Shown here: positions 23,001-33,221 of the stretch, in pieces
How positions within the stretch are numbered: the stretch's first letter is position 1
How the letters are laid out: the number at the start of each line of letters is the position of its first letter
Made by a program: the position numbers and the translations under genes
Notes under the pieces: generated by a model
The model's database searches: none
What the model saw: only the letters and a program-made list of their open reading frames with translations
What the model was told of the DNA's origin: nothing
NCBI GenBank assembly: GCA_029168955.1
Contig: JAPDOI010000275.1
Coordinates: 124,001 to 188,000 of the forward strand
Direction: 5' to 3'
Origin: Aplectana chamaeleonis
Lineage: Eukaryota > Nematoda > Chromadorea > Rhabditida > Cosmocercidae
DNA length: 64,000 nucleotides

Positions 23001-26000
23001 CCCGGAAGTCAAAGGCGTAATCCGCGAATAAGCCGATCGAGTATAAATGACCTAACGCGCCGCTCGCTCCACTATGGTGGTGTCGCTCGTAACTATATGA
23101 CAGTTTCATCCCCTAAGTTATAGCCTCACCATAAATTTTATTGCACTTCATCTTATTCAGGTCAATTATCATGTTGCGCAGGTATGAGTCTAGAACACAT
23201 CTGGGATTCGCGTGGCTGGCACAGTTGGGACAAAACTTTACCCGACTCTATCGAAACGATAGCACTGCGTATTCTCAGCTATGGGTTTACCGCTTATGGG
23301 CCCCTGCCTCTTGTCTCTACAGTTAACTTGCCACAAAAAGTGGTTTACGGTTTTTTTCTGTTCTCTGCCAAATTTTGCCTATTTTTACAGAAAACGGGAA
23401 AAAACGGTCGAAAGTGGGCAGAAAACATAAAATTCCGCACATCCCTGCTCGGGACATCAAGCGAACATTTGGTCGTTCCGGAATAAGATGGAGCGATGCC
23501 TTCAAACATCTAAATACACCTAACACGAACTGGTTACAGGCCGCGAAAAGTCGAACGAGCTGGAAGGTGGCAGCTCCACAAAGTATCCATAACGATCGTG
23601 TGCCTCCAGACAACCAGAGACGTGTGCCCACCGCTTAGACGGCCGCCGGCTGATAACGGGCAATCAAAGATGAGTATTTAGTAAGAAAGTAGAGTTCGCG
23701 CAATAACTTCAGTCTAATGAATGGATGGGGCTGCGACGGTAGATCACCCCGCGCTAATCGAGACCCCATTCCCCCTTAGGCTCCGTCCATACGTGGCGAG
23801 AGCGTGCGATTACCCAAAATCGATGGTCATCGTGGGCGCACGATTCGCAAGCCGCTCACAGGCGCTCCTTCTCGCGCGCACTCGCACGCTCGCTCTCGCA
23901 CGCTTACGCCAGCCCTCGAATCAAGCAGCAAGTTTCAAGCTTACTGCTCCATCACTAAAGCAGATGGCACTAAACCTGTAGCGAAACTATTGCCCTTGTT
24001 TTCCATAATCCCACCACGTAAAGCCTAGTTTTTGACTGTATCGCTGCTGTTTTTCTTCGCAGCGATTTTGCACCCGCTGCTGCAGCGATGTAGCAGCGGC
24101 AGCGATTCTGTTCATAGTGCATAGGCCCACGGATGATAGAAGAAAATCAATCAATCAGAGAAATTAGTGCCTGGTATTCATCAATAACGCGTTTCGACTC
24201 GAAAACACTGATCTTGTCATGTGGAAGGGTCAACGTTCACTAGACGAAACGTGTCATTCGCTGGCAATCGCTCCATCGCTGCCATTTTGGCCGCGATGGA
24301 GCGATGGTCAGCGACCATTGAGAATAGCTCTTCAAGCAGCGATGCAGTAAAACATAGGATTTCGTCGCCGCGACCCAGCGATGTAGGACGTTTGCCACGA
24401 AGCGATCACAATTGGAGCGGCTTTCCATTACGCGCGATGAAAAAAGAACAGTTGTCCCTCGCATGGCCGCAGCGACCACCTGCAGTCAAAACTAGGCTTA
24501 AGTCGAAAACCGTGGAAGATCATCAGCCGTTGCGCCGACTCGAGCGATTGATCACCCGATCAAACGTTTTCAATCGAATCCACACGAGGTAGGGGGTGTT
24601 TGCCTGTGTTAAATTGCGGGCAGCGTTGAGGAGCGTCGAGAGGCGCACAACAGCGGAAGCGCTCGCTCTCGCGACGTATGGACGCAGCCTTAGGCCACGA
24701 ATTGCGCACGATCAGCCGCCTGGTCCATGCGTCAGACTAAAATGACAACGGAAACCATAAAATTGTAGGGAGTTTCTCGTAAGGGGGTTACTTTGCTACA
24801 CTTCAGAAGCAATAATCAATTGCCCTTTTGTCTAACGGATAATTCAATTCTTTTGGAATAACCGTAGAAAGACTAGCTCAATGTTTTTTTTTCATACTGC
24901 AGCAAGTGTCATGCTCAGAATTACTGTGACGTCAGTCTGTGTTTTATGTTCTTGCGAAAAGCCCCCTTTCCTGGACTCACCATCAAATCCAGTGCTGCAC
25001 ATAAACTCAAGATGTTTGTAGAGGTGAACGTAAGTCACAGCATTGCTGAAGTCGGTACCATTTTGTTGAAGGAGATAAAATCGGTTGACGCAGAATGGAT
25101 ATGTTGACAGCAGAATACCAACATAGTCACGGCGGGCGCTGAACATTGAAAAAAAAGCATGATAAAGGCAACTGCAATTGGAGAAAAGTGCTATAAAAAA
25201 TCTCGTACTTGCACACTTTTACGACACCGTCCACATTTGTGCTAATGATTTTATTGACAGCGTAGGTCAATGATGAGGCATTGCGCCAGGTGAAATCTGA
25301 ATTGATTCCGAGTTCGCTGTTGAATTCCGCCTAAATCCATAAAAGTTGGGGAAAAACTAAAAAGCAGATTGTCTTGGTTGCTTGGCATTTGGTTCCCAAA
25401 ATTGTGAACCGGGGTCAACAGCTTTTGCAGGTACAAAGGGACTGCTGATTAGAAAACGAAAATTCTTCTACATGGAATCCCTAGAATCACGAAAGAATGT
25501 TTCCTGAGTTGGAGAGGTAGTTATATAGCTCAGGAAGCAGCAATTTTGTAACGGAGTCATCGCACGCAATAATGTCTAGAGATTCTCGCTGACCGGTCGC
25601 TTTTTGTAACATTTTACATTGGGCGCCATCGGCCAGTTAATGCTCTCAAGCATCTGCCCCCGAACAGCAACAGCAGTAGCCCGGAGATTAGGAGAACGAG
25701 CCGAACTGCTAGGCGGCTCTGATTCATGTTCGGTGCGGCTTGGGGCCATGAATCGCATGAAAGTTTTCAAACGGACTGGCAACCCTGCCAGGCGCGAAAT
25801 TTGAAGTCGCTCAAATGAGCGAGAAGAAGCGCGGAAACCACGATCCCATGAAAGAAAAAAATGGGTAGCGCCCTTGGACAATTTTTCGATCTCAATAGTT
25901 ACCAGACACGCGACGGAATCTGAGAAAAATCTCTGCTCTTCCATTTGTTATTGACTTTTTATTGTGTTCTGCTCCGGAGCGATGACGGTGGATGACGAGA

Positions 26001-26823
26001 TAAAAACAAGCGCGTGACAACTCGTTTACAAAAGTCCAGCTGTTCAAATTCACATTGTTTGAGTGGCAATAACTCCGTTCTTTGTGGGTTCTGAGCGATT
26101 CTGGAGACACCATTGTGATAATTGTGAAATGCTCTCCAAGATAGGCAGTATAGCAGGAACGCGATTGTGATCTTGGATTGTGCCTTTGAATGATGGTTTC
26201 GTGTCATATTTCATACCACTTCGTCTCATCATATTCAACTTATTATATGCCTGTGTCAATCATTTAGTAAGTAATTAAGGACCGAACCATTCGAACGATG
26301 CCCTTTCTCTATGCCCGTAGTTACATCACTGCGTCGCGGCTTACTTATTGAGTCCCATGAACCCTTGGGATCACATACGGTTAACCATTCAAAGATGCGC
26401 ATGAATGGCTGACCCGGAAGATAGGGAAGGCAACTACCATTTGTGCCCAGTCTTTCAGAAATTGTTACCTCCACGTGTGTTGGGGTAGGTAAGGGAGCTG
26501 ATGTGCTACTATAGGAGCATTTTGTGCCAGTTGTCTTGTCTTTGTGATCAAAGAAGATACTGGTTTTTTCATTTTTAGCCTCTTTGCTCAGGGTTTCACC
26601 ACACATTATCACAGAAAAAACACAGAAAACAATGTTTTTGTGGTACCTGAGCTTCATCGAGAAGCTGCTGATCACACTGCCCATAGACGTCATCTTTGGA
26701 TGACTTGAAGAACAGCTCCTGTACCAATGTCTCTGATAGTTCGAGCTCCGAGAACACTGGCAGAGGTCCATCAAAACCCAGTGAACCGGAAATGGCCATA
26801 GACAAGAGTAACGAGTACTGCAT
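20089..26823 (-). CDS. Secreted cysteine-rich protein, gene B (five exons, 3' end open)
   Basis: Exons on minus: 26647-26823, 25209-25330, 24981-25138, 20233-20347, 20089-20149 (177, 122, 158, 115 and 61 bp). All have AG acceptors and GT donors, and the phases join without a break. The start is the ATG at 26823, eight bases after a TTTTAG acceptor, which suggests spliced-leader trans-splicing. The first ~16 residues (MQYSLLLSMAISGSLG) are a signal peptide. Then come GPLPVFSELEL, DDVYGQC, YPFCVNRFYLL, KHLEFMCSTGFD, LYNACYYKFQQT and QCLEGVFTDKCGA. Nine cysteines are spread over helix-like segments. The product is likely secreted. Family unknown to me; the general character recalls nematode DUF19- or CPG4-type domains, without proof. 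The 4.6-kb third intron is full of transposons. The terminal exon was not found. Confidence 0.75.
20619..21247. mobile_element. Foldback mariner derivative, inverted transposase 3' ends
   Basis: TA at 20617-20618 and 21248-21249 flanks ends reading TGAGGTTGATGCAAAAG and CTAGGTTGATGCAAAAG (complement), typical mariner termini. The two arms, 20619-20899 and 20964-21247, are inverted copies of the last ~280 bp of a mariner element, including the end of its transposase. The right arm keeps an open C-terminus (20907-21173) with HPPYNPDLVPSDYHLVRS, the third catalytic-Asp region, then LDGKQFTNDEEVK. It cannot make an active enzyme. It lies in intron 3 of gene B. Confidence 0.85.
21250..22254. other. 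Intron 3 of gene B; no separate gene
   Basis: Short frames only. A sequence at about 21625-21645 (CCTCGATGTGAACAAATG) recurs at about 31248-31266 inside a hAT element, so part of this is dispersed repeat. Confidence 0.4.
22255..22470 (-). pseudogene. RTE-type reverse transcriptase fragment
   Basis: A minus-strand open segment reads KLSNLRFADDIVPTSNSQA, with the catalytic FADD box, then LQQMVDDLDAAGSSIALLM and NRKNTEAMRNN, the usual order in RTE/BovB non-LTR elements. Just upstream, GIFIDGKK is in another frame across an A/T run near 22433-22440, so there is a frameshift. Only about 70 codons of the RT core remain. Confidence 0.75.
22485..23590 (+). pseudogene. RTE C-terminal fragment split by a hAT MITE
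   Basis: The 5' piece (to 22594) reads AGHILRKTDDRWTKCVTLWY then PRE. After the inserted element, the frame resumes at 23448 with RDIKRTFGRSGIRWSDAFKH, then TNWLQAAKSRTSWKV. The joined order matches the C-terminal tail after the RT domain of RTE elements. This fragment points plus, while the adjacent RT fragment points minus, so an inversion or two separate remnants is implied. Confidence 0.75.
22595..23447. mobile_element. 853-bp hAT-type MITE inside the RTE fragment
   Basis: Ends CAGGGATGTGCGGAATTTT and its complement. CTCGGGAA (22587-22594) and CTCGGGAC (23448-23455) form an 8-bp target duplication with one mismatch, the hAT hallmark. Subterminal sequence is rich in CAGAAAAC and GGGCAGAAAAC motifs. 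No transposase. The RTE reading frame is recovered when it is removed with one copy of the duplication. Confidence 0.85.
23779..24689. mobile_element. 911-bp Harbinger-like non-autonomous element
   Basis: The left end GGCTCCGTCCATACGTGGCG and the right end (complement) GGCTGCGTCCATACGTCGCG are inverted repeats that continue into GAGAGCG. TTA at 23776-23778 and 24690-24692 is a 3-bp duplication. The interior is rich in GCAGCGAT/ATCGCTGC motifs and holds an 11-bp inverted pair CGCTCCATCGC at about 24268-24306. Only small frames. It lies in intron 3 of gene B. Confidence 0.75.
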
Positions 26824-26831
26824 TATTGCTG
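26824..26831 (-). promoter_or_regulatory. Probable spliced-leader acceptor before gene B
   Basis: AAATTTTAG on the minus strand ends at 26832, giving an 8-nt 5' UTR before the ATG. Nematode trans-splice sites have this form and spacing. Gene A shows the same arrangement. Confidence 0.5.
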
Positions 26832-27620
26832 CTAAAATTTGGCGAGCATTAAGTTGCTGCGGAGAAGTCAAGCATACGGGAGTGAAATTTCTAGAGGGTT
26901 ATACATATCCGGTCGCATGCTGTAGAACCACACAAACGCAAAAAAAATGTTTCAGAAATAAAGCACAATTAGAACAGCGGTTAACAGTACATTGTTACGT
27001 GAATACAACAATGTGGAAATAAATCTCCAATTGGGCGTCTCATGCGCTAGCGAGGCTTGAACTGATAAAGTTTACAACCGCCCGAAGTTGCAGCCTTCTG
27101 GTCACTTCCTTCTTGTATGACACATCGAAATAACGATAGATTTGTATTTAATATCCATATGTTTTGAACAATAGATCGATAGAACAAAATTCGACAAGAT
27201 TCCCTCAGAAAAAGTTATTTCAACATATGATTCCGGGGCAGTCGTAGGCGAAACCAAGGCGCTCCTTCTCGCATTGAACCTAACCAGTCTGAAAACGGCA
27301 GTTGATTGGTCGATTGTTTGTGTATGAGGGCTTTTTTCAACATTGGAGGACATGTAAGAAAAATTTCGCACCCACGTCAAATTTTTTTGGCCAATCAGGA
27401 GTCTAAACCCCTTGGGCCAAATCATGGAACGTTTCAGTGCATATCCCCAATATCGATTTTTTGGTCGACATAGATGACATACATACATTATGTCGCGTCG
27501 CTCGTAGCGGGAAGTATGCTTTAGACCTTAAAGAGCCTCGACGTGAGAGACCACAATAGTTCTTAATCCGGAAGGAGGGCATTCCCGTTTAAACTCTTTC
27601 AACTTCTAGAATGGTCTCAC

Positions 27621-28283
27621 CTGTGCTCCACAGTTCTCAGTGAAGAAATCGTTCACGCACTTTACGAAAGTCTCACTGGCCCTGAAATTCAAAATCTAGC
27701 TACAATGAAGCTGGTAAAAAAGTCAATAGGTTTTGTAAGTTGTGTGGTAAGAAAAATCGATTTGGCGGAGACCTCTGCCTAACATTACATCGGGCAGAGA
27801 CGCAGAGGAGAACATGGCTACTTTGCGCTCCCTCCGCGCGGACTCTATTGGGATCGAGTATATGCCAGTTACCCGTCGATGGTGTGATACTTTCTGGAGA
27901 GCCAAGATTGACTGTGGTGACTGTAGTCAATAAACCTTACTCGCAGAATCTCAGTGGATTTTTCTGCACTGTCTGCTAGAATTAGTAGAAGCAGGCCTGA
28001 TAGATGGTGCCTTCAGTGTGTTCAGCATTAAAAATACATGGAAGTTTGAAACGAAAGACTAAATGGGACAGAATGCAGACACACAAGCGAGCAATGCTAC
28101 ATGAATCTAGTCAAACAACGCCAATCCTCGAATCCAGTGCTACAGATAAACTCCAGGTGCTTCATGGTGTGCACGTAGGTGACGGCGTCGTTGAAATCGG
28201 TCCCGTCACGGTTCAGAAGATAGAAGCGATTAACACAGAACGGATTCGTAAAGGCCAGTTTCTGGGCATGGGCTTGGCGAGCT
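27621..28283 (-). pseudogene. Secreted cysteine-rich protein, gene C (pseudogene)
   Basis: Exons equivalent to 3-5 of gene B lie at 28126-28283 (158 bp), 27941-28058 (118 bp) and 27621-27681 (61 bp). They read NPFCVNRFYLLNRDGTDF and KHLEFICSTGF, then PCIFNAEHTEGTIYQACFY, then ASETFVKCVNDFFTENCGAQ. Three defects: the donor after exon 3 reads ATTGGC instead of GT; and exon 4 has TAA (27982-27984) and TAG (27976-27978) in frame where gene B has Lys and Gln. Exons 1-2 were not found upstream. Acceptors and the last two donors remain canonical, so decay is recent. Confidence 0.8.
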
Positions 28284-30119
28284 CTGGAATTTAACGGTTT
28301 CTGAACAGTTTTTGCGGATTCTGAGGGCGCTGGTCTTGACGATCTACCATATCCAATTTATGAACGGAGTGCGTTAGTTAGGTTAGCCGTGGGACCAGCC
28401 AGTTAAAAGAGAGGGGGCTTAAGAATTTGAATAATTGGGAGGATAAGTGAGGAGCAAATGCCAAGATTGGCCTTTAAAGGCAGCGTCCGCGCAGAGAACC
28501 ACATTTGTTTTTTTCTCAATCCAATGTTTAAGCCAAATGAAGATGGTTGGTAAAGCTTGAGACCTCATTGCTGCGTAATCATAATGCTATAGGCTCGTGA
28601 AAACTTCTCCGTGGTCTAAAAAGGCGATTTCCCGGTCGATCATCTAGCACGAGGAGCAGAAGCGCCCCTACAGGCTCCTGTATGAAAGAGATAATCAACC
28701 TAATAAGTTAAAAGGGCTAAACAATTTCAGGCGTCCAATTTCTCTAAATGCGTGTATTAAACAAAACACACCGAACAGACGTGAAAAAAGAAAGTTTACT
28801 GATCCGGAATCTTCCAACGAGTTTTTTAAAATTCGAGTGTTTTGGGTGTCTTCTTGGCGATATATCCTAGCCTGGTAGGCCTACCTGCGCAAAATAGTAA
28901 AAAAAATGTACACGGTTTTTCGCTCATACGCTGCCTTTAAATGGTGCACCTCCTGCAGCATTGGGGCAGATTCTGTTAACCGATTCCACCCGAAAAAACG
29001 GTACACTATGTAGCATGCGTCCTCGAAAGCTTTCATTGACGGACCTGCAATCCTGAACGAAACCGTCAGCACTTTGCTCAATCTGCTGATGGGCTGATTC
29101 GGTAAGGTTCTCGGCATCCTTCCAAGTCATGGTCATATATGCTTCATACCCAGAAAGGACCCTGCCTTATAGTGACTTACCAGCAGGGTACGGCCGCTCG
29201 TTGTCAAGGGTCTCGGCGGAGTCACGAACACCTTTTTTACTAGAGATTTTTTGAAAAACAATTCGGGATGATGCATGAAACAACAAATCAAAAACAAAAA
29301 ACAAATGAAAAACAAACAACAATTGAAAATGTAATTAAGCGGCGACGAGGGAGGAGTGCGGCCAGGAAGGGTGAGGGGCGGCGCCTGTTGGCGTCCTGAT
29401 TATCGATTGCTGGTGTATCGATCCACCAGATCGTGTCAGGGCGCGTTTTGACACGATAATCAATCACTATCGTGGCCCGTTCGTTGATTGGCGCCACGTG
29501 CTTCTCACTTGGACGACGATTAGGCCACGTGGCGCAAGGAAATTACGTGGCTATATCGTCGTGTAACCGCTTTGTAGTCAAGTCGGAAGCCTGTCGTGGC
29601 CGAATAGACCCCCCCGACTCCCTGAGTAGGGAGTCCTGTCATGACGTTCAAAATCATCTGAATAAATCTGCAACTTTGTTGTCGAAAAATGGTACAGAAT
29701 TTTAAAGCACCATGCAATCAGTACATGTCTTTGTCGCTTCTTGTGACGAAAACTGAAGCAAAATAGATCCCTAGTGCTTTTGCCTTGTCCTGATCAGTGT
29801 AAAAAGGCCTATTTTCTTCGCTCTATATCACAGAAGGTTTCGAAACTGCTTTGATTTTGAATTTCAGATGATTATAGAAGGCGTCCTATCAAACGACGCT
29901 CGCGATTAGCCGTATACTTTTTTCACGTGGAAATGTATGTCCTTGCGAACTTTTTTGCACTAATGATGTTTTAAAGCATTTGATAGAGTCGAGAAAAGCC
30001 GAGAGAGGTTAAGAATGAGCTGGTTAACGGATTCAGATAACCAAAAGCTGTTGGTGTCCTAGGAGTCGGAACTAGTTCGAGCACAGGGACCAGCCTAGGA
30101 CGAGCTTGATGAATCTTAC
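28284..30119. other. Intergenic DNA with repeats; no proven gene
   Basis: A GGCAGCGTAYGAGCG-type motif at 28475-28490 and 28922-28940 recurs elsewhere (21453, 37157), so it is dispersed. The open minus frames at 28881-29136 lie in this repeat. A perfect hairpin GACTCCCT-GAGT-AGGGAGTC sits at 29619-29638. A missing 5' part of gene C would be expected here but was not seen. Confidence 0.35.
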
Positions 30120-30350
30120 ATGAGCATTGTCGAAATTCTAATCGTCGCAGCCCTCATAGTCAAATTTCGCCGGTGCGATGAACCGGGATTTGTCCTGAAG
30201 ATTGGAGAAAATTCCTGCCGACGATACTCTGCCATCGACGCTGAGGACAAAAGCCGAAGCCACGACGAGCAGAACTCTGTTGACTCTGCACAAGACTTCT
30301 GGAAAATGGAGAAACTCCGTCAAGAAAAGCTTACCACTTTTCAAAGGTAG
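30120..30350 (+). CDS. Possible small secreted protein or first exon
   Basis: A 76-codon frame begins with a hydrophobic stretch, MSIVEILIVAALIVKF, that could be a signal peptide, followed by a charged region containing SRSHDEQNSVDSAQDFWKME. It ends at TAG, but the same place offers a GT donor (CAAAG|GTAGAGG), so it may be a first exon. No family recognised and no supporting paralogue in the window. It may be chance. Confidence 0.25.
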   Translation: MSIVEILIVAALIVKFRRCDEPGFVLKIGENSCRRYSAIDAEDKSRSHDEQNSVDSAQDFWKMEKLRQEKLTTFQR

Positions 30351-30771
30351 AGGCCATTACAAAGAAATTATTTTTTAAAAATTTCTGAAAGCGAATTCGG
30401 ACTATGCCTGCCGGTGTTTTCTAACAATGAAATTACTCTGAACAATGTTATGAACATTTTCGAGTGCTGGTAGAAATTGAAGGTTGATGTACCTTTGGGC
30501 AAGTTTTAGAATCTTTTCGGACTTGTTTGAAAACTTGTATACAATATTTAATCCGGGCGCTAAGGATGAAAGCCCCTGACAGAAAAACTTTGAGCCAATT
30601 CTGGTACTTCGATCAAACTGCCACATACCGACAGTAAGCCACCGTAATTCATCGAGCGTCGATAAACAGACTTCAGATTCGTGTTGAGCTCTTCAGGTAA
30701 TCTACAGAACAATTTCGGAGAAAATCTGTCTTACAGAGTTAAACGCATCGGCGGAAACAAATGGTACACAC

Positions 30772-33213
30772 CAGGGCTGTGCGTAACTGAATTTTGTAAT
30801 TTCGTAAATCGTAAATCGTAATTTTTGAAATTCCTCGTAATTCGTAAATCGTAATTCGTAAATCGTAACTGATAATGAGTAATAAGCCCACGCATGACCC
30901 AAACCTCATTCGATGTGGAAACACCGTAGAATTTCAGTGATGGGGTGTCTCCATATCGAAGGAAGTTGGAGGTTGGGTTTCAAAGTGACATTTTTAGAGC
31001 AGCACTTGAATAAATATTCAGTACACATACGCGGGGTAGGAACGACTTTAATAGACAAAATGGAAACTCTAAGTTTATTTAAAGGCACTGTTCGATATAA
31101 ACTTCACCCTCGAATTTTTCATGACAAACGCTTCTCGTGGCTCTCAAAAGCAGAACAACGTCGAAAAAACGGGGCGAAAAGCTACCCAGGAGCCGCAAAA
31201 CGGCTTAGAAAAGTGGGCAAACCCCGCAGCTGTGGGCAAGTCCCGCCCCTCGATGTGAACAAATGAACACTCGAGATCGTGAGATGAGCGATGGCTTCCG
31301 ATCAAAAGCGACTTTCTTCCCTTCATTCTCAACTTCTCTCTTTACTCAGGTCAGCTCGCATACATTGGCTGCAAAAGACGGAAGTTACAAGCCTCGGACA
31401 ACTCGTCCACCATGCCTCCCTAGCTCAATTTTTGAGGAACCATAACCCCATTCCCAGAAGGTTTTGTACAACTTTAGAAGCATCACTGGAATCAGAATGG
31501 GACCGGTTCCAAGATAGGCAAAAAAACAGGAAATCGCTTTTTATCGCGAACAGTGCCTTTAAGTACCACCACACCTGTGCCAGGTTTCGTACATTTTTTG
31601 AATACGAAAGCATAGGGAATTATCGCTCTATCAAACACAGTTCAGTTGAAGCCAAGGAGGGCAATACTGTGATAAGAAAAAATTTACGGTTGGATAGTTT
31701 TAGCCTTAACCTTTTAAGGAAGGATGCTTGGATAAGGTGGCCATTTCAAAGGGCACATACATTTCCCTTTGAATATATACATTTACAAAACCACTTCTTG
31801 ACGCAAAAAACGAGTCTGCTCTCTATATTTGTAAAGCGTTGCTCTGAACGGAGTTATAAGCGTCCCTCCTCATAAGCGTAAGTTTGTTGAGATGGAGACG
31901 GATGTATGAGTGGTGAAGGTTGTTTAGGATTCTGAAATGCAAAAGGGTGAGGGCTCCCTCTAAATCTGCGCTTTCAAAAATTAGGTTCTTCATCTTCTTT
32001 TCTTTTGCGTTCAGAATTTGCTCCTCATTAAAACATTCAAAAACTTCTTTGAAAAAGTAGGAGACTCTGCAGCCGTAATTTCTTAGAAATATTTCAAACC
32101 AAATTTTGAAATTACGGATTACGGCAGAAATGAAATTACAGTTGATTTGAATTCACGAAGTTCCACTTTTTTTGTATCTTTTTAACCGCTAAAGATGAAT
32201 GCGTGGGGAAGGTTGTTTTTGAAATCTCCGCAAAATTCTGCAACGAAGTGTAACGTTGGCATGGAACCGGAAGAAACTTTGCGTTTCACTGTTGGATGTT
32301 GGCGCAAACTGGGTGCCACATGCTGTAACATAGTTGCACCGAGTTTGCGCCAACCTCCAATGGGGAACGCAAAGTCTCTTCAGGATCCATGCCGGTGGTA
32401 TATTGGGTTCCAACCTTACTCGCTCCATGAGCCAGCCAGGTCTTTGGAGCCGAGCCCCATATTTACTGTCTATTTATGTGGGAATGGAATTGCTGTCCGC
32501 AGCTGCAGGCAACCGCTTTAGAGGTTTACAGAGAGCTAGAAGATAGTGGTGCTGGGACGAATATCAATCATGTCAGGACCTCGCGGTCACAGCATGATTC
32601 TGTTTGCAGTAAGCGTTGCGACAGCGGTTGTCTGTAACTGCGGACCTAAATTTTGGTCCGATATAGACTGCAGCTCCACCAAAGGTCTGCGTCCCTGGTG
32701 TTCATCATGTGACAAGAGCATTCCATGGATTCTGAAATGCAAAAGGGCTGTGAAGCTACCGACCTGGCTCGGCTTGGGGCAAGGAAAGGTTGGAACCAAA
32801 TAATATGTAAGTTTGGGTCCGTCAGAGTGAGAAGGGAAGCGGTAGGTCATTCCTAAAGCTCGTATCAACAATTATAGTTCTCCATGACTGGCGTACTGCT
32901 GACTTCAACCGGCCGAGAATGCAAGGGTACGGGTTCACCAAAAATTAAAAATTTGAAGAGTAATCAAATATTAGGAGTGTGTTAAAATTAAAAGTGTTGA
33001 AGCTGTGTTGTATTGAAAGTGTTAAATCTATATTTATACTAGACCGCATTTTTGCATTGTTCATCTAACCGCGTTTTCACGTTTTATTACGATTTGTTAC
33101 GATTCGTTACGATTTTGGTCCCAAATTTCGTAAATCGTAAATCGTAAAAAATTGCCAAAAACGCCCGTAATTCGTAAATCGTAAACCGTAATTCGTAAAT
33201 ACGCACAGCCCTG
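30772..33213. mobile_element. 2.4-kb hAT-type element with CGTAAAT subterminal repeats
   Basis: An exact 8-bp duplication GTACACAC (30764-30771 and 33214-33221) flanks ends CAGGGCTGTGCGTA and its complement. Both ends carry many copies of CGTAAATCGTAA in opposite senses, as hAT transposase-binding regions do. Inside, a 58-nt inverted pair (32254-32395, loop about 25 nt) contains TTGGCGCAAACT. A second inverted pair (about 32400-32460 and 32740-32805) contains GGTTCCAACCT. A 194-codon frame (31291-31875) is not a recognisable hAT transposase, so the element looks non-autonomous. Confidence 0.85.
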
Positions 33214-33221
33214 GTACACAC

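Noticed and set aside
24981..26823. ADP-ribosyltransferase identity for the secreted family, from DDVYGxC near the N-terminus
   Set aside because: The R-S-ExE catalytic motifs of that family are not present in any exon found.
31291..31875. A 194-codon frame inside the hAT element as transposase
   Set aside because: No hAT motifs visible, no start context, and it lies in low-complexity sequence.
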